This document shows, piece by piece, positions 43,415 through 55,292 of a DNA stretch of 64,000 bases. Each line of letters begins with the position of its first letter. Position 1 is the stretch's first letter. Both the position numbers and the translations under genes were made by a program. The stretch covers positions 1 through 64,000 of the forward strand of contig NZ_JAODPB010000003.1 of NCBI RefSeq assembly GCF_025770735.1, read 5' to 3'. The stretch comes from Shouchella tritolerans. GTDB lineage: Bacteria > Bacillota > Bacilli > Bacillales > Bacillaceae_D. The notes below the pieces were generated by a model. It was not told where the DNA came from, did no database searches, and worked only from the letters and a program-made list of their open reading frames with translations.

Positions 43415-43564
43415 TTTGTACAGATGAATCGTGTGATATTTAAAATTGGCCGAAAGTCCGAAGGAATTCAAGATAACTGTGAAACGGTTAGCTTAATGAA
43501 CGATAAAAAATATATCATAGTAAATGCACGTGGTGGTAACTATTCTACTTCAGAAATAGCTTCA
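43415..43564 (+). repeat. 150-bp direct repeat, copy 2
   Basis: Four mismatches against 40411-40560, offset 3,004 bp. This copy also starts with the tail bases of the FrnE-like gene (TTTGTACAGATGAATC), although no FrnE gene lies here, so the duplicated unit arose after the FrnE/AzoR junction formed. Confidence 0.93.
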
Positions 43565-43738
43565 TTCGAAATGGCTGTAAATTACATCAATAATGTAATT
43601 GGTGGCGTTTATGGTATGGAAAAAATCGGTGAAGTAATAATCGAAGGCCACACAGCTGATCGTGAAAACGCTGAAAAAATTATCGGTGCTGATTTAGAAA
43701 AAGGAAAAGAAGTAGCAAAATTCATTCCAACTAGTTAA
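43430..43738 (+). pseudogene. Azoreductase (AzoR) fragment 2, C-terminal part
   Basis: It continues from the repeat to the natural AzoR end: [60 protein letters not shown] and onward to the stop. About 100 residues of the flavodoxin-like C-terminal half are present, fused behind the hemC remnant; an artificial open frame from 43328 spans both. Confidence 0.8.
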
Positions 43739-43758
43739 CGCATAATTTATAAAATTAC

Positions 43759-43817
43759 TAAGCTAGTATTCATAAACCCCTTTGTCTATGGGATTTTATG
43801 AATACTAGCTTTTTTTA
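43759..43817 (+). terminator. Terminator after the azoreductase fragment
   Basis: AGCTAGTATTCATAAA pairs with TTATGAATACTAGCT, followed by T7. Confidence 0.85.
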
Positions 43818-43974
43818 TTGAGTGCGATTTGTATACAGATAATAAAGTTGTTTAATTTTAATAAAGTCGTTTGAAAATTAGTCACTCTATTCAACAATTG
43901 GGCGCGTTTGCAGAATAAGGTTTATTAAAATGATCAAACTTTTTTATGAAAATCTCATACATATCTAAAAAGGG

Positions 43975-44012
43975 TAACTCCATTTTGATCAATCTTTTTT
44001 CAAAATGGAGTT
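43975..44012. terminator. Second hairpin terminator
   Basis: AACTCCATTTTG (43976-43987) is the complement of CAAAATGGAGTT (44001-44012), followed by TTT. It lies in a gene-free stretch of 43739-44688. Confidence 0.6.
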
Positions 44013-44077
44013 TTTGAAGTTGCTGCTAGATAAGGATTGAGGGATATTTTTTAATCAAACTTTATTCCAAATCAACA

Positions 44078-44268
44078 GAAATCTGGTTTTTAAAAAGTCG
44101 TGAAGGTTCACCCCTTTGGTTGTGCTTAGCCAAAGGGGTGTTTTTGTAGGCGAAAAAAGAACATTTAAAAGAGGAATGGGATAGATTATAAACGATTTAC
44201 ATATAAAACCTTTTAGGGTGTGGAATATTTACCGTGTATTGAGGCTGTGCCCCCCCCCCCGTGGCAGG
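44078..44268 (+). repeat. Long direct repeat, copy 1 (left of the pai cassette)
   Basis: About 190 bp that match 47031-47204 nearly throughout. It includes a strong hairpin CACCCCTTTGG/CCAAAGGGGTG (44109-44140) followed here by T5, and ends in GTGGCAGG. It contains an uninterrupted run of 11 C (44250-44260), where copy 2 has four. Confidence 0.88.
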
Positions 44269-44613
44269 AATACTCTCCCTGTTACTTTCCACTTCCCCAC
44301 GCTAAAAGGTTGGTATCCAATAAGGTTTAAATAAGTGATTATCTGGATTTTTATGACAACTTAATAGTTACATATTCTAATGTAGAGCATAATTTTTAAT
44401 TACGAATCGTCTGTTGAAGAACTACTAATTTATTGATTTTACGTAATTGAGTTGCATTAAGGATAAAAGAAATGTCTTTGATTTTGTTGAATTTGAAAAC
44501 CTTACTGAGTTGGATATTAGATCCAAATAAAAGAGGGTGAATCTGCTCAGCAAGTAAACTACAAGATTCTTTCTTTTTTTACTCGAATTTTTATCCGTAT
44601 TTTTTATTGCAAA

Positions 44614-44668
44614 TGCAACAAAATTGAATTAGACTTGATATAGAGTTATTATTGTATTTGCAACAAAA
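44614..44668 (+). promoter_or_regulatory. Promoter with flanking TGCAACAAAA repeats
   Basis: TTGAAT (44624-44629), 17-bp spacer, TATTAT (44647-44652). The decamer TGCAACAAAA occurs just before the -35 (44614-44623) and just after the expected start (44659-44668), a sensible pair of sites for the MarR protein encoded next. Confidence 0.6.
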
Positions 44669-44688
44669 ATTTGTGTAAGGAGTTTATT

Positions 44689-45677
<989 letters not shown>

Positions 45678-45698
45678 ATTTTTGAAAGGTGGATTATC

Positions 45699-46316
45699 AT
45701 GTATATCCCTAAGTATTATAAAGTTACGGACTTTCATGAAATCAAAGAATTTATTCAGAGGAACTCTTTTGGAACTATTGTAACGACAAAACAAGATAAA
45801 CCTATAGCCTCTCATTTACCTTTGGAGTTACATAAACAAGGAGATGATTATTACATAACTGGACATATGGCTTATGCGAACCCTCAATGGAAAACGTTCG
45901 AGGCTGAAAATGATAATGTCCTTGTTATGTATCAAGGTCCACATTCATACATTTCGTCATCTTGGTATAAACGGGAAAATGTACCAACATGGAATTATCA
46001 ATCAGTCCATGTATATGGAACAGCAAGTATTATGAGCGAACAAGAGTTAGAAGAAGATCTTATATTATTATTACAAAAATATGAAGGAAATCGTAAGAAT
46101 CCTGTTTTATGGAAAAATCTTTCTCCACAAACAAAAAAACAAATCAAAGGTATAGTTGGATTTAAAATTAAATTGCAAGAAGTTCAAGCTGCATATAAAT
46201 TAAGCCAAAATCGAAATGAAACCGATTATATTAACATCATTGACAAATTACAAAATGAACAAAATCCAAATTCGAAGCAAATGGCGGAACTGATGAAAAA
46301 GAGATTAAAAAATTAA
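45699..46316 (+). CDS. paiB: PaiB-family FMN-binding transcriptional regulator
   Basis: 205 residues of the PaiB split-barrel fold: MYIPKYYKVTDFHEIKEFIQ, GTIVTTKQDKPIASHLPLEL, GHMAYANPQWKTF, VMYQGPHSYISSSWYKRENVPTWNYQSVHVYG. PaiB acts as a negative regulator of protease and sporulation genes in B. subtilis; the fold binds FMN or heme in relatives. AAAGGTGG precedes the ATG. Coupled to paiA (21-bp gap). Confidence 0.9.
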   Translation: MYIPKYYKVTDFHEIKEFIQRNSFGTIVTTKQDKPIASHLPLELHKQGDDYYITGHMAYANPQWKTFEAENDNVLVMYQGPHSYISSSWYKRENVPTWNYQSVHVYGTASIMSEQELEEDLILLLQKYEGNRKNPVLWKNLSPQTKKQIKGIVGFKIKLQEVQAAYKLSQNRNETDYINIIDKLQNEQNPNSKQMAELMKKRLKN

Positions 46317-47030
46317 AGCAGGGGATCGAGCTGTCAACTTGGCATCTTTCTACTGTTTGTGGGAAATTTCACTTAAAGTAAATGGATTTAACTGAATAAG
46401 GGTTAGGTTAATAGCAACTTTCTTACTTCTTATTTCCTGCTTCTTTTTTCTATTATATATAGCTGTTACTTTCTCCTTCCTCATGCTAGACAGGCTGTAC
46501 CCAACCCAATGCTAAATAGTTGGTATCCAGAGCGGAAGGAAGAGAGAGGAAAAAAAGAGCAGGCGAGCAATATGTTCTCAATCAATATTCAATCGTAAAA
46601 TCAATCAAATTTCAGGCTGGGTCCATTAGTGATCTAGTCTTTTTGTTTTGCTCAATATCTGTCCAATCCCTTATCCAATAAGGGCTCCAGTCATATTTTC
46701 TCAATTTCACTCTGTTCTATTCTTTTGTTTTCTTCACGATATAAACCTATAGGGTTTCAACACTTTTTCAGTAGTTTTTTTCATTCTTTCCATTATTTTC
46801 TCTTGATTACTCTCTCAGTTCGGTACGAACTTAATGATATTGTCCCAATATTGTATACAATATAGAACGGAAAAAAGAGGTCGAAATTAAGGGTTTTGGT
46901 GAAGTACTATGCAGCAGAAGAAAGAGTGGTGGAAAGAAGAGGAAGGGAGGAAAGAGCTTAGAGCCGCAAGGGTTTGGAGAGAGTGAAGGGGAGAATGGAG
47001 GTGGGGAAAGACTTTTTAGCAGGGGAATAG
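46317..47030. other. Gene-free spacer
   Basis: No gene that I can support. Around 46485-46540 there is an echo of the sequence at 44290-44330 (both carry GCTAAA-N2-GTTGGTATCCA), so part of this spacer may also be duplicated. The 46900-47000 stretch is purine-rich and low in complexity. Confidence 0.4.
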
Positions 47031-47204
47031 GAAATCCGGCTTTTAAAAAAGTCGTGAAGGTTCACCCCTTTGGTTATGCATAGCCAAAGGGGTGTTAAAG
47101 AACATTTAAAAGAGGAATGGATTAGATTATAAACGATTTTACATATAAAACCTTTTAGGTTGTAGAATATTTACCGTGTATTGAGGCCCATGCCCCGTGG
47201 CAGG
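47031..47204 (+). repeat. Long direct repeat, copy 2 (right of the pai cassette)
   Basis: Copy of 44078-44268, including the CACCCCTTTGG/CCAAAGGGGTG hairpin and the GTGGCAGG end. Together they bracket the 2.8-kb MarR-paiA-paiB segment in direct orientation. The gap 47205-47454 holds only possible debris. Confidence 0.88.
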
Positions 47205-47454
47205 CACGAGAAAAATTTTGGTCAATTATTTCCCGAATTAAAAAAATAAAGTGGAATCGCCAATGTTTGTTAATCCCTGCATATTTACCATCGGCTTTTC
47301 CGTAGCGAGGCATCAATAAAGCGTTTCACATAACAGGCATTGCGCACTTTGCCGATAACATTGCTCGAACTGGCTACAGTTTGCTAAAAGGGGAACTGAA
47401 CGGGGATAGGTGCACTATCCGAAGTTCAATGTTATAGAAGAGATTTATTTTAAA

Positions 47455-48501
47455 TCAATCCCTTTTTTCATGTTCCGTTTGTGAACAACAAGATTTTCTA
47501 ACAATAAGTTCAGTGTCGACAAAGATTTTCATTTTAACATCTTCATTATGATCTATTTCTCTAGTTAACTTCTCAACAGCAAGTGATGAAATTTTATCTT
47601 TTTTTACATGGATCGTCGTTAATTCTGGGCTTATTATTTTTGACTCAGTAATATTATCGAACCCAATGACTGATATATCTTCAGGAACGTTTAAGTTTAA
47701 CTCGTTAAGTGTTTTGATTACACTAATCGCCATGTAGTCGCATTCACAAAATAATGCTGTAGGCAAGTTGCCTTTTAGATTCAATATCGATTGTTTGAAC
47801 GCTTCTTGAACAGAGACATCAGTAGGTGACATTTGGAATATGTGTTCAGGCTTGATGATTAAATTGTTTTCTGAAATGACTTTTTGGAATCCTCTTTTTC
47901 TCATATTAAAATTGTACATTCTAGAGTTAGATTCAACATAGCCAATCTTTTTATGGCCTAATCCTACAAGATATTCCCCCGCTTGATAGGCCCCCAAAGC
48001 ATTATTCATTACTATAAAGCTAACATCTAAGGTTTCAAAGCATGTATCTAAAACAACCAAATTTGGTTGCAATTTAGCTACAGCTTTGATTTGCTCTTCA
48101 GTTAAGTTTGTTCCTAGCATTAATATTCCAGAAGAACGTTGCTGTTTCTCTAGGTTTGTTATTTCTTGCTCTAATGAGTCAACATTGATTGAGGAAATGA
48201 TTAAAGAATATCCTTTTGATGTAATAGATTGATCTATATTATTAATTAACTCCATAAAAAAAGATTGAGATTGATATTGATCTGTGATAATTCCAGTATG
48301 TGTACATGCGACAAAACGGAAAATCTTTGATTTGTTATTGTTGTGTGCTTTTGAAAAAGGTCTTGGGTTATAATCGTGCTTTTCTGCGATTTTTAAAATT
48401 CTTTCTCTCGTTTCTTGACTGACACCAGGCTTTCCATTTAAAGCTAATGAAACGGCGGACTTGGAGACCTTGGCAATTTTTGCAATGTCATCAATCTTCA
48501 T
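47455..48501 (-). CDS. LacI-family transcriptional regulator
   Basis: 348 residues. N-terminal HTH (MKIDDIAKIAKVSKSAVSLALNGKPGVSQETRERIL) with hinge helix, then a periplasmic-binding-protein-like effector domain (LVVLDTCFETLDVSFIVMNN, AGEYLVGLGHKKIGYVE, DISVIGFDNITESKIISPEL). It is divergent from the sugar operon at 48870-58558 and probably represses it in the absence of the sugar or its phosphate. Confidence 0.93.
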   Translation of the reverse strand: MKIDDIAKIAKVSKSAVSLALNGKPGVSQETRERILKIAEKHDYNPRPFSKAHNNNKSKIFRFVACTHTGIITDQYQSQSFFMELINNIDQSITSKGYSLIISSINVDSLEQEITNLEKQQRSSGILMLGTNLTEEQIKAVAKLQPNLVVLDTCFETLDVSFIVMNNALGAYQAGEYLVGLGHKKIGYVESNSRMYNFNMRKRGFQKVISENNLIIKPEHIFQMSPTDVSVQEAFKQSILNLKGNLPTALFCECDYMAISVIKTLNELNLNVPEDISVIGFDNITESKIISPELTTIHVKKDKISSLAVEKLTREIDHNEDVKMKIFVDTELIVRKSCCSQTEHEKRD

Positions 48502-48566
48502 CTATATCCTCCAACTTAAATTAATTGAGATGTCCTGTATCATTCTAATAACTTATTTATACATAG

Positions 48567-48816
48567 TTTAGTGGAAGAATTTAGTGATGTCAAACTTGTT
48601 GAAATAGGCATCTAATCAGGTCAAACATACTAAAATAAAAAGGTTTAAGTTTAAAAATGACTAAACATAACTAAATTAAATCGGTTACATTATATAAATA
48701 ATAAATGTAAATTTTATATAAATGTGTTGACTTCGGTTTAGTTCGGGTGATACTCTAATCTCGATAACTAACTCGTATTAATCCGTTTTTATTAAACTTT
48801 TATCGTTTTTTTTAGT
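48567..48816. promoter_or_regulatory. Divergent control region with TTTAGT motifs and operon promoter
   Basis: A plausible promoter for the operon is TTGACT (48727-48732), 17-18 bp, TACTCT (48751-48756). The hexamer TTTAGT or its complement occurs at 48567, 48580, 48629, 48660, 48670, 48737 (between the -35 and -10) and 48811. This clustering suggests operator half-sites, perhaps for the LacI protein or the AraC protein at 59083. Confidence 0.5.
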
Positions 48817-48869
48817 TTTTGTTTACTTTTGTTTAGGGGTATTAAAGTTGAAATTGTGGGGGGAGTAAC

Positions 48870-50306
48870 ATGGATAAGCTAAAGTTGGGCTTTGCTCCAA
48901 CACGGAGATTCGTGTTTAGTAAAGAAGACGCTTATAAATACAAAGAGTTAATAATGAAGAAAATAAAAAGTTTTGGGTTAGAAATTGAAATCGTTGATTT
49001 GGAAGGAATCAATGAGGAAGGTCTATTATATAATCGCTCAGATGAAGCTGCGGTTGTAAATCGATTTCAATCTGAGGGGGTAGATGCATTATTTTTTCCG
49101 CATTGTAATTTTGGTACGGAAGATCTTGTAGCCAAAATAGCCAAAGCAGTTGATAAACCTGTATTAATATGGGGCCCGAGAGATGAGGCTCCACTGGAAA
49201 ATGGGATGCGACTTCGGGATACGCAATGTGGAATCTTTGCAACAGGTAAGGTGCTTCGCAGGTTTAACGTACCGTTCACTTACATAACAAACAGTACTGT
49301 TGATTCTAAAGTCTTTGAAAGAGGATTTAAAAACTTTATTGGTGCAGCGAATGTTGTGAAGCAATTTAAACAGCTCCGAATCCTTCAAATCTCAACCAGA
49401 CCTTCTGATTTTTGGTCAGTAATATGCAACGAAGGGGAATTGCTTGAAAAGTTCGGTATTCAAATTTACCCGATTACCTTAGACGAAATAAAGCAGACAA
49501 CACTGAAAGTTGAGGAAGAAGGAAGCGCAGAGTTAGATCAAGCGATCAATTATATTAAAGAAACACTTGACTGGAGCATGGTTGAAGAAAAACACGTACG
49601 TCGTATAGCTTCACTAAAAGTTGCGATGAAGCAATATGCTGAAGAAACGGGCAGCTCGGCTATTGCTATTCAATGCTGGTCTACATTACAAGACATTATA
49701 GGCATTATGCCTTGTTTGGCAAATGCAATCTTAACTGATGAACAAATCCCAGTCACTTGCGAAACAGATATTCATGGTGCCATTACATCCATTATGGTTC
49801 AAGCAGCAACTTTGAACACGACACCAACCTTTTTTGCAGATATTACAATTAGACACCCTGAAAACCCAAATGGAGAGTTGTTATTCCATTGCGGGAATTT
49901 TCCGGTTTCACTAAGTGTGGAAGACAGGCCTACATTAAATAAACACTTTTTATTCGAAGATCATTCACCAGGTACGCATGAAGGGGAGATAAAAGGCGGG
50001 GAGATGACAATAGCGCGCTTTGATGGTGACCATGGAGAGTATTCAATTTTTTTAGGTAAAGCTAAAGGGATTGAGGGGCCATACTCAAGAGGGTCATATG
50101 TATGGGTAGAAGTGAATGATTGGCCGCTATGGGAAGAAAAATTAGTGAAAGGTCCATATATTCACCATTCAACTGGAATCCATGCCAATGTCATACCGGT
50201 TATATATGAAGCGTGTCAATATATACCTGGTTTAACACCAGACCCTGTAGATCCTACAGTAGAAGAGATTCAAGCGTGGCTGCGTGGCAGTGATATAAAT
50301 GAATAA
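48870..50306 (+). CDS. L-fucose/L-arabinose isomerase-family protein, 478 aa
   Basis: Sugar isomerase of the fucI/araA superfamily: N-terminal Rossmann-like part (FQSEGVDALFFPHCNFGTEDLVAKIAKAVDKPVLIWGPRD) and C-terminal domain with IAIQCWSTLQDIIGIMPCLA and CETDIHGAITSIMVQ (metal-binding Glu/Asp) and HHSTGIHANVIPV (His). It should turn an aldose into a ketose. The following genes are a split transketolase, an FGGY kinase and a GH140-like hydrolase, so apiose to apulose is a candidate reaction; L-fucose and L-arabinose pathways lack these partners. GGGGGGAG precedes the ATG. First gene of the operon. Confidence 0.85.
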   Translation: MDKLKLGFAPTRRFVFSKEDAYKYKELIMKKIKSFGLEIEIVDLEGINEEGLLYNRSDEAAVVNRFQSEGVDALFFPHCNFGTEDLVAKIAKAVDKPVLIWGPRDEAPLENGMRLRDTQCGIFATGKVLRRFNVPFTYITNSTVDSKVFERGFKNFIGAANVVKQFKQLRILQISTRPSDFWSVICNEGELLEKFGIQIYPITLDEIKQTTLKVEEEGSAELDQAINYIKETLDWSMVEEKHVRRIASLKVAMKQYAEETGSSAIAIQCWSTLQDIIGIMPCLANAILTDEQIPVTCETDIHGAITSIMVQAATLNTTPTFFADITIRHPENPNGELLFHCGNFPVSLSVEDRPTLNKHFLFEDHSPGTHEGEIKGGEMTIARFDGDHGEYSIFLGKAKGIEGPYSRGSYVWVEVNDWPLWEEKLVKGPYIHHSTGIHANVIPVIYEACQYIPGLTPDPVDPTVEEIQAWLRGSDINE

Positions 50307-50325
50307 TACGATTGGAGGGAGATTT

Positions 50326-51156
50326 ATGGAGGATATAAAATTTTTGAAGCGTAAAGCTGCTGAAATCAGAAAGTTGTTGCTTGAAACAATTTATGAAGCT
50401 GGTACAGGCCATACTGGTTCATCCTTATCAAACACCGATATTTTAACAGTTCTTTACTATAATGTGATGAATGTCGACCCGCAAAATCCAACATGGGAAG
50501 ACAGGGATCGTTATATTCAAAGTAAAGGTCATGCCGTTGAATCTTATTGGGCGGTATTAGCTGACAGGGGATTTTTCCCGAGAGAAGAATTAAAAACGTT
50601 TTCTAAATTCAACTCTAGATTAATAGGACATCCGAATAATAAGGTTCCAGGTGTGGAAATGAACACTGGGTCATTAGGGCATGGATTATCAGTAGCGGTG
50701 GGAATGGCTTTAGCTGCTAAGAAGGATCATAAATCCTATAGAGTCTTCACATTAATGGGCGATGGTGAGCTAGCAGAAGGTTCTGTTTGGGAAGCCGCTA
50801 TGGCTGCATCACAATATAAGCTGGATAACTTAATAGGAATCATTGATAGAAATAGATTGCAGATCACAGGCAGTACAAGTGATGTGATGAGTAATGAACC
50901 GCTTGATAAAAAGTGGGAGAGCTTTGGCTGGAGTGTTGTTGAAGTAAATGGCAATGATATAGCTGAACTAGTAGAAGTTCTAAATGAAGTGCCCAAGACG
51001 ATTGGAAAACCTACAATCATCCTTGCCAACACTATTAAAGGGAAAGGAATATCACTGGCTGAAAATGTAGCTGGCTGGCACCATCACGTTCCGACTAAAG
51101 AAGAGTATGAATTAGCTATGAAGGAACTTTCTGAGCAATTGGAGGTATTATCATGA
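50326..51156 (+). CDS. Transketolase, N-terminal subunit
   Basis: 276 residues with the thiamine-diphosphate half: SKGHAVESYWAVLADRG, TGSLGHGLSVAVGMALAAKK, and the TPP motif VFTLMGDGELAEGSVWEAAMA...DNLIGIIDRN. Split transketolases transfer two-carbon units in dedicated sugar pathways. ATG 50326 follows GGAGGGAG by 6 bp. Its stop overlaps the start of the partner gene by 4 bp. With the partner it may cleave the sugar phosphate made by the kinase. Confidence 0.92.
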   Translation: MEDIKFLKRKAAEIRKLLLETIYEAGTGHTGSSLSNTDILTVLYYNVMNVDPQNPTWEDRDRYIQSKGHAVESYWAVLADRGFFPREELKTFSKFNSRLIGHPNNKVPGVEMNTGSLGHGLSVAVGMALAAKKDHKSYRVFTLMGDGELAEGSVWEAAMAASQYKLDNLIGIIDRNRLQITGSTSDVMSNEPLDKKWESFGWSVVEVNGNDIAELVEVLNEVPKTIGKPTIILANTIKGKGISLAENVAGWHHHVPTKEEYELAMKELSEQLEVLS

Positions 51157-52118
51157 ATCATGCAGCACTTAAAAAGAAACCGGGAAATAATATTGCAAAT
51201 CGGAAAGTTATCAGTGATACTCTGCTACATTTGGCAAAAGAAAATAAAGATATTTTAGTATTAACAAGTGATTCCAGAGGTTCAGCGTCCATGGCGCCAT
51301 TCGCAGATGCCCTGCCCGGTCAATTAGTAGAAGTAGGGATTGCAGAGCAAAACTTAGTAGGGATTGCAGCCGGCTTGGCGGCCTCTGGAAAAAAGCCGTT
51401 TGTAGCTTCTCCTGCCTGTTTCCTAAGCATGCGAAGCATAGAGCAGATTAAAGTTGATATTGCTTACTCAAGAACGAATGTAAAGTTAATTGGAATTAGT
51501 GGCGGAGTAAGTTATGGAGCGCTTGGTATGTCACATCACTCCCTGCAAGATTTGGCTGTGACCAGGGCTATACCAGATTTACACGTCATGATGCCTGCTG
51601 ACCGTCACGAAGCCAAGAAAATGACCGAAGCCTTAGTAGATTATCAGACACCTGTTTATATGAGAATTGGCAGAAATCCTGTGGAGGATTCTTATATAAA
51701 TGAAGATTACAATTTTGAAATTGGCAAGGCAGTTACGATGCATGAAGGAAACGATCTTACCATCATTGCATCGGGAGAAACTGTACGCATTGCGCTTGAT
51801 ACAGCTTATTTACTTAAATCAGAAGGGATTGGTTGCAGAGTATTAAATATGCATACGATCAAGCCGCTAGATGAGAAAGCTGTTATAAAAGCAGCTGAAG
51901 AAACGGCGCGCATCATTACGATAGAGGAACACAGTATTTATGGCGGACTTGGTTCTGCCGTTTCAGAAGTGATTTCACAAAATTACCCTGTTCCTATCAA
52001 AATCATTGGTATTCCGGATGAACCAGCGATAACAGGCAATACAAAGGAAGTATTTGAACATTATGGCTTGAGTGCTCCAAATGTTTCTACCATCGCTAAA
52101 GAAATGATTGGTAACTAG
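51153..52118 (+). CDS. Transketolase, C-terminal subunit
   Basis: 321 residues: pyrimidine-binding half (VLTSDSRGSASMAPFADALP, VEVGIAEQNLVGIAAGLAAS with catalytic Glu) and the transketolase C-terminal domain (GKAVTMHEGNDLTIIASGET...RVLNMHTIKPLDEKAVIKAA). It forms a heterotetramer with the preceding subunit. Coupled translation (ATGA overlap). Confidence 0.92.
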   Translation: MNHAALKKKPGNNIANRKVISDTLLHLAKENKDILVLTSDSRGSASMAPFADALPGQLVEVGIAEQNLVGIAAGLAASGKKPFVASPACFLSMRSIEQIKVDIAYSRTNVKLIGISGGVSYGALGMSHHSLQDLAVTRAIPDLHVMMPADRHEAKKMTEALVDYQTPVYMRIGRNPVEDSYINEDYNFEIGKAVTMHEGNDLTIIASGETVRIALDTAYLLKSEGIGCRVLNMHTIKPLDEKAVIKAAEETARIITIEEHSIYGGLGSAVSEVISQNYPVPIKIIGIPDEPAITGNTKEVFEHYGLSAPNVSTIAKEMIGN

Positions 52119-52131
52119 TGAGGCTGTTAAA

Positions 52132-53616
52132 ATGGATGACCAATACATTCTTGTTATAGACCAGAGCACATCTGGCACAAAAGCGCTTATTGTTGATCAA
52201 CAAGGCAATGTTGTAGCAAAAAAGACAGGAAGCCACAAGCAAATATATCCTCAATCGGGGTGGGTGGAACATGACCCTATTGAGATATATGAATGTGTAA
52301 AGGATGCAATTAACGCAATCGCTCAATCAAATCAAACGATAATAGAAAAATTAAAAGCTCTTACAATAACAAACCAACGTGAGACTGTTATTGTGTGGGA
52401 CAAGCAAACGGGCGAGCCGGTTTATAACGCAATCGTATGGCAATGTCGGAGAACTACTTCTATGTGTACATTTCTGAAACAGGAAGGGTATGAAGAAAAG
52501 GTTCATTTGAAGACTGGTCTAACGATTGATCCTTACTTCTCTGCCACTAAAGTAAAGTGGATTTTAGATAATATTACAGGTGCAAGAGAGAGGGCAGAAA
52601 ATGGCGACCTTTTATTAGGAACCATTGATAGCTGGTTGTTATGGAAGCTGACAAATGGGAGCGTTCACGCTACAGACGTAACAAATGCGAGTAGGACATT
52701 ACTATTTAATATTAACTCCTTAAATTGGGATGATGAATTACTTGATATTTTTACTATACCAAGATCGATGTTGCCTGAAGTGAGATTTTCCGATGAAGTA
52801 TATGGGTTCATAGAAGATAGAGAATTATTCATACCAAAGATTCCTGTATCCGGTATTATCGGTGATTCGCAAGCAGCTCTGTTTGCACAACGATGTTTTC
52901 ATAAAGGTATGGCAAAAGCTACTTTTGGAACAGGAACATCCGTAATGGTGTTTACAGAAGAACATGTAGATGCGAAAGACGGTTTAGTTACTTCGATAGC
53001 TTGGGGTCTTAATGGAGAGGTTACGTATGCTTTGGAAGGAATCATCCATACGACAGGTGACATTCTGAAGTGGATGAAAGACGATTTAACTTTATTTGAG
53101 GATTTCTCTGAAGCTGAAACATTGGCGGCTATGTTGAAGGATAATGGTGGCGTATATTTAGTGCCTGCATTTGTTGGATTAGGTGCGCCTTATTGGAGTC
53201 CAAATACACGGGCTGGTATTACGGGTATGAGCAGAAATACGAACAAATCTCACATTATAAGAGCAGGATTAGAGAGTATCGTGTACCAAGTGAAAGATGT
53301 TATTCAACTTATATATAAAGATACGAATGTAGCTGTAAAAGAATTAAAAGTCGATGGCGGCGCGACGACAAATGCGTTCTTAATGCAATTTCTATCTGAC
53401 GTACTTGGAATTAAAGTGATCGTCTCAAATGTTTCTGAGTTATCGGCTCTAGGTTCTGCATACCTTGGTGGGCTCGGCATACGTTTATGGGATTCTATTG
53501 AAGTGATCGACCAACTAAGGAATGAACAACATATTTTTGAGCCGAAAATGAGTCCCACAAAAAGAGAAAAGTTCTATTCAGAATGGAAAAAAGCAATTCA
53601 CGCACTTTTAACCTAA
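52132..53616 (+). CDS. FGGY-family carbohydrate kinase (glycerol-kinase-like)
   Basis: 494 residues. The N-terminal phosphate loop IDQSTSGTKALIVDQQGNVV, the ITNQRETVIVWDKQTGEP and NAIVWQCRRT blocks, and the C-terminal ATP-binding KVDGGATTNAFLMQFLSDVL are all present. It resembles glycerol and apulose kinases more than xylulokinases (the GWVEHDP block). ATG 52132 follows GTGAGG, 14 bp after the transketolase gene. It probably phosphorylates the ketose made by the isomerase. Confidence 0.87.
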   Translation: MDDQYILVIDQSTSGTKALIVDQQGNVVAKKTGSHKQIYPQSGWVEHDPIEIYECVKDAINAIAQSNQTIIEKLKALTITNQRETVIVWDKQTGEPVYNAIVWQCRRTTSMCTFLKQEGYEEKVHLKTGLTIDPYFSATKVKWILDNITGARERAENGDLLLGTIDSWLLWKLTNGSVHATDVTNASRTLLFNINSLNWDDELLDIFTIPRSMLPEVRFSDEVYGFIEDRELFIPKIPVSGIIGDSQAALFAQRCFHKGMAKATFGTGTSVMVFTEEHVDAKDGLVTSIAWGLNGEVTYALEGIIHTTGDILKWMKDDLTLFEDFSEAETLAAMLKDNGGVYLVPAFVGLGAPYWSPNTRAGITGMSRNTNKSHIIRAGLESIVYQVKDVIQLIYKDTNVAVKELKVDGGATTNAFLMQFLSDVLGIKVIVSNVSELSALGSAYLGGLGIRLWDSIEVIDQLRNEQHIFEPKMSPTKREKFYSEWKKAIHALLT

Positions 53617-53794
53617 ATGGTACTGTTAACTCCGACGTCAAAGGGGGTGAGCGGCGATTTAAGCTTGTAAGTGTAATAGTCATTACATGAGCTACATCGT
53701 AGAAAAATTTCAATTTTTGTGGATTCGAGGAAGAGCGACAGGCTTTTGTCTTACGCGTGTAGAGGGATTAATAAATACTGGATTGGAGGTCTGA

Positions 53795-55180
<1,386 letters not shown>

Positions 55181-55292
55181 AGACAACAACTTAATTCGTT
55201 TTTGATGGTATCCTATCTTTAAGGAACGATATTTGAGGGAGAATAGTTCATGACACTATTTTCTCTTCACTATGAATTGGGAGGGGAATGAC

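Noticed and set aside
43328-43738. 136-residue open frame as a real protein
   Set aside because: It is a chance fusion of a hemC middle fragment with the C-terminal part of an azoreductase across a repeat junction.
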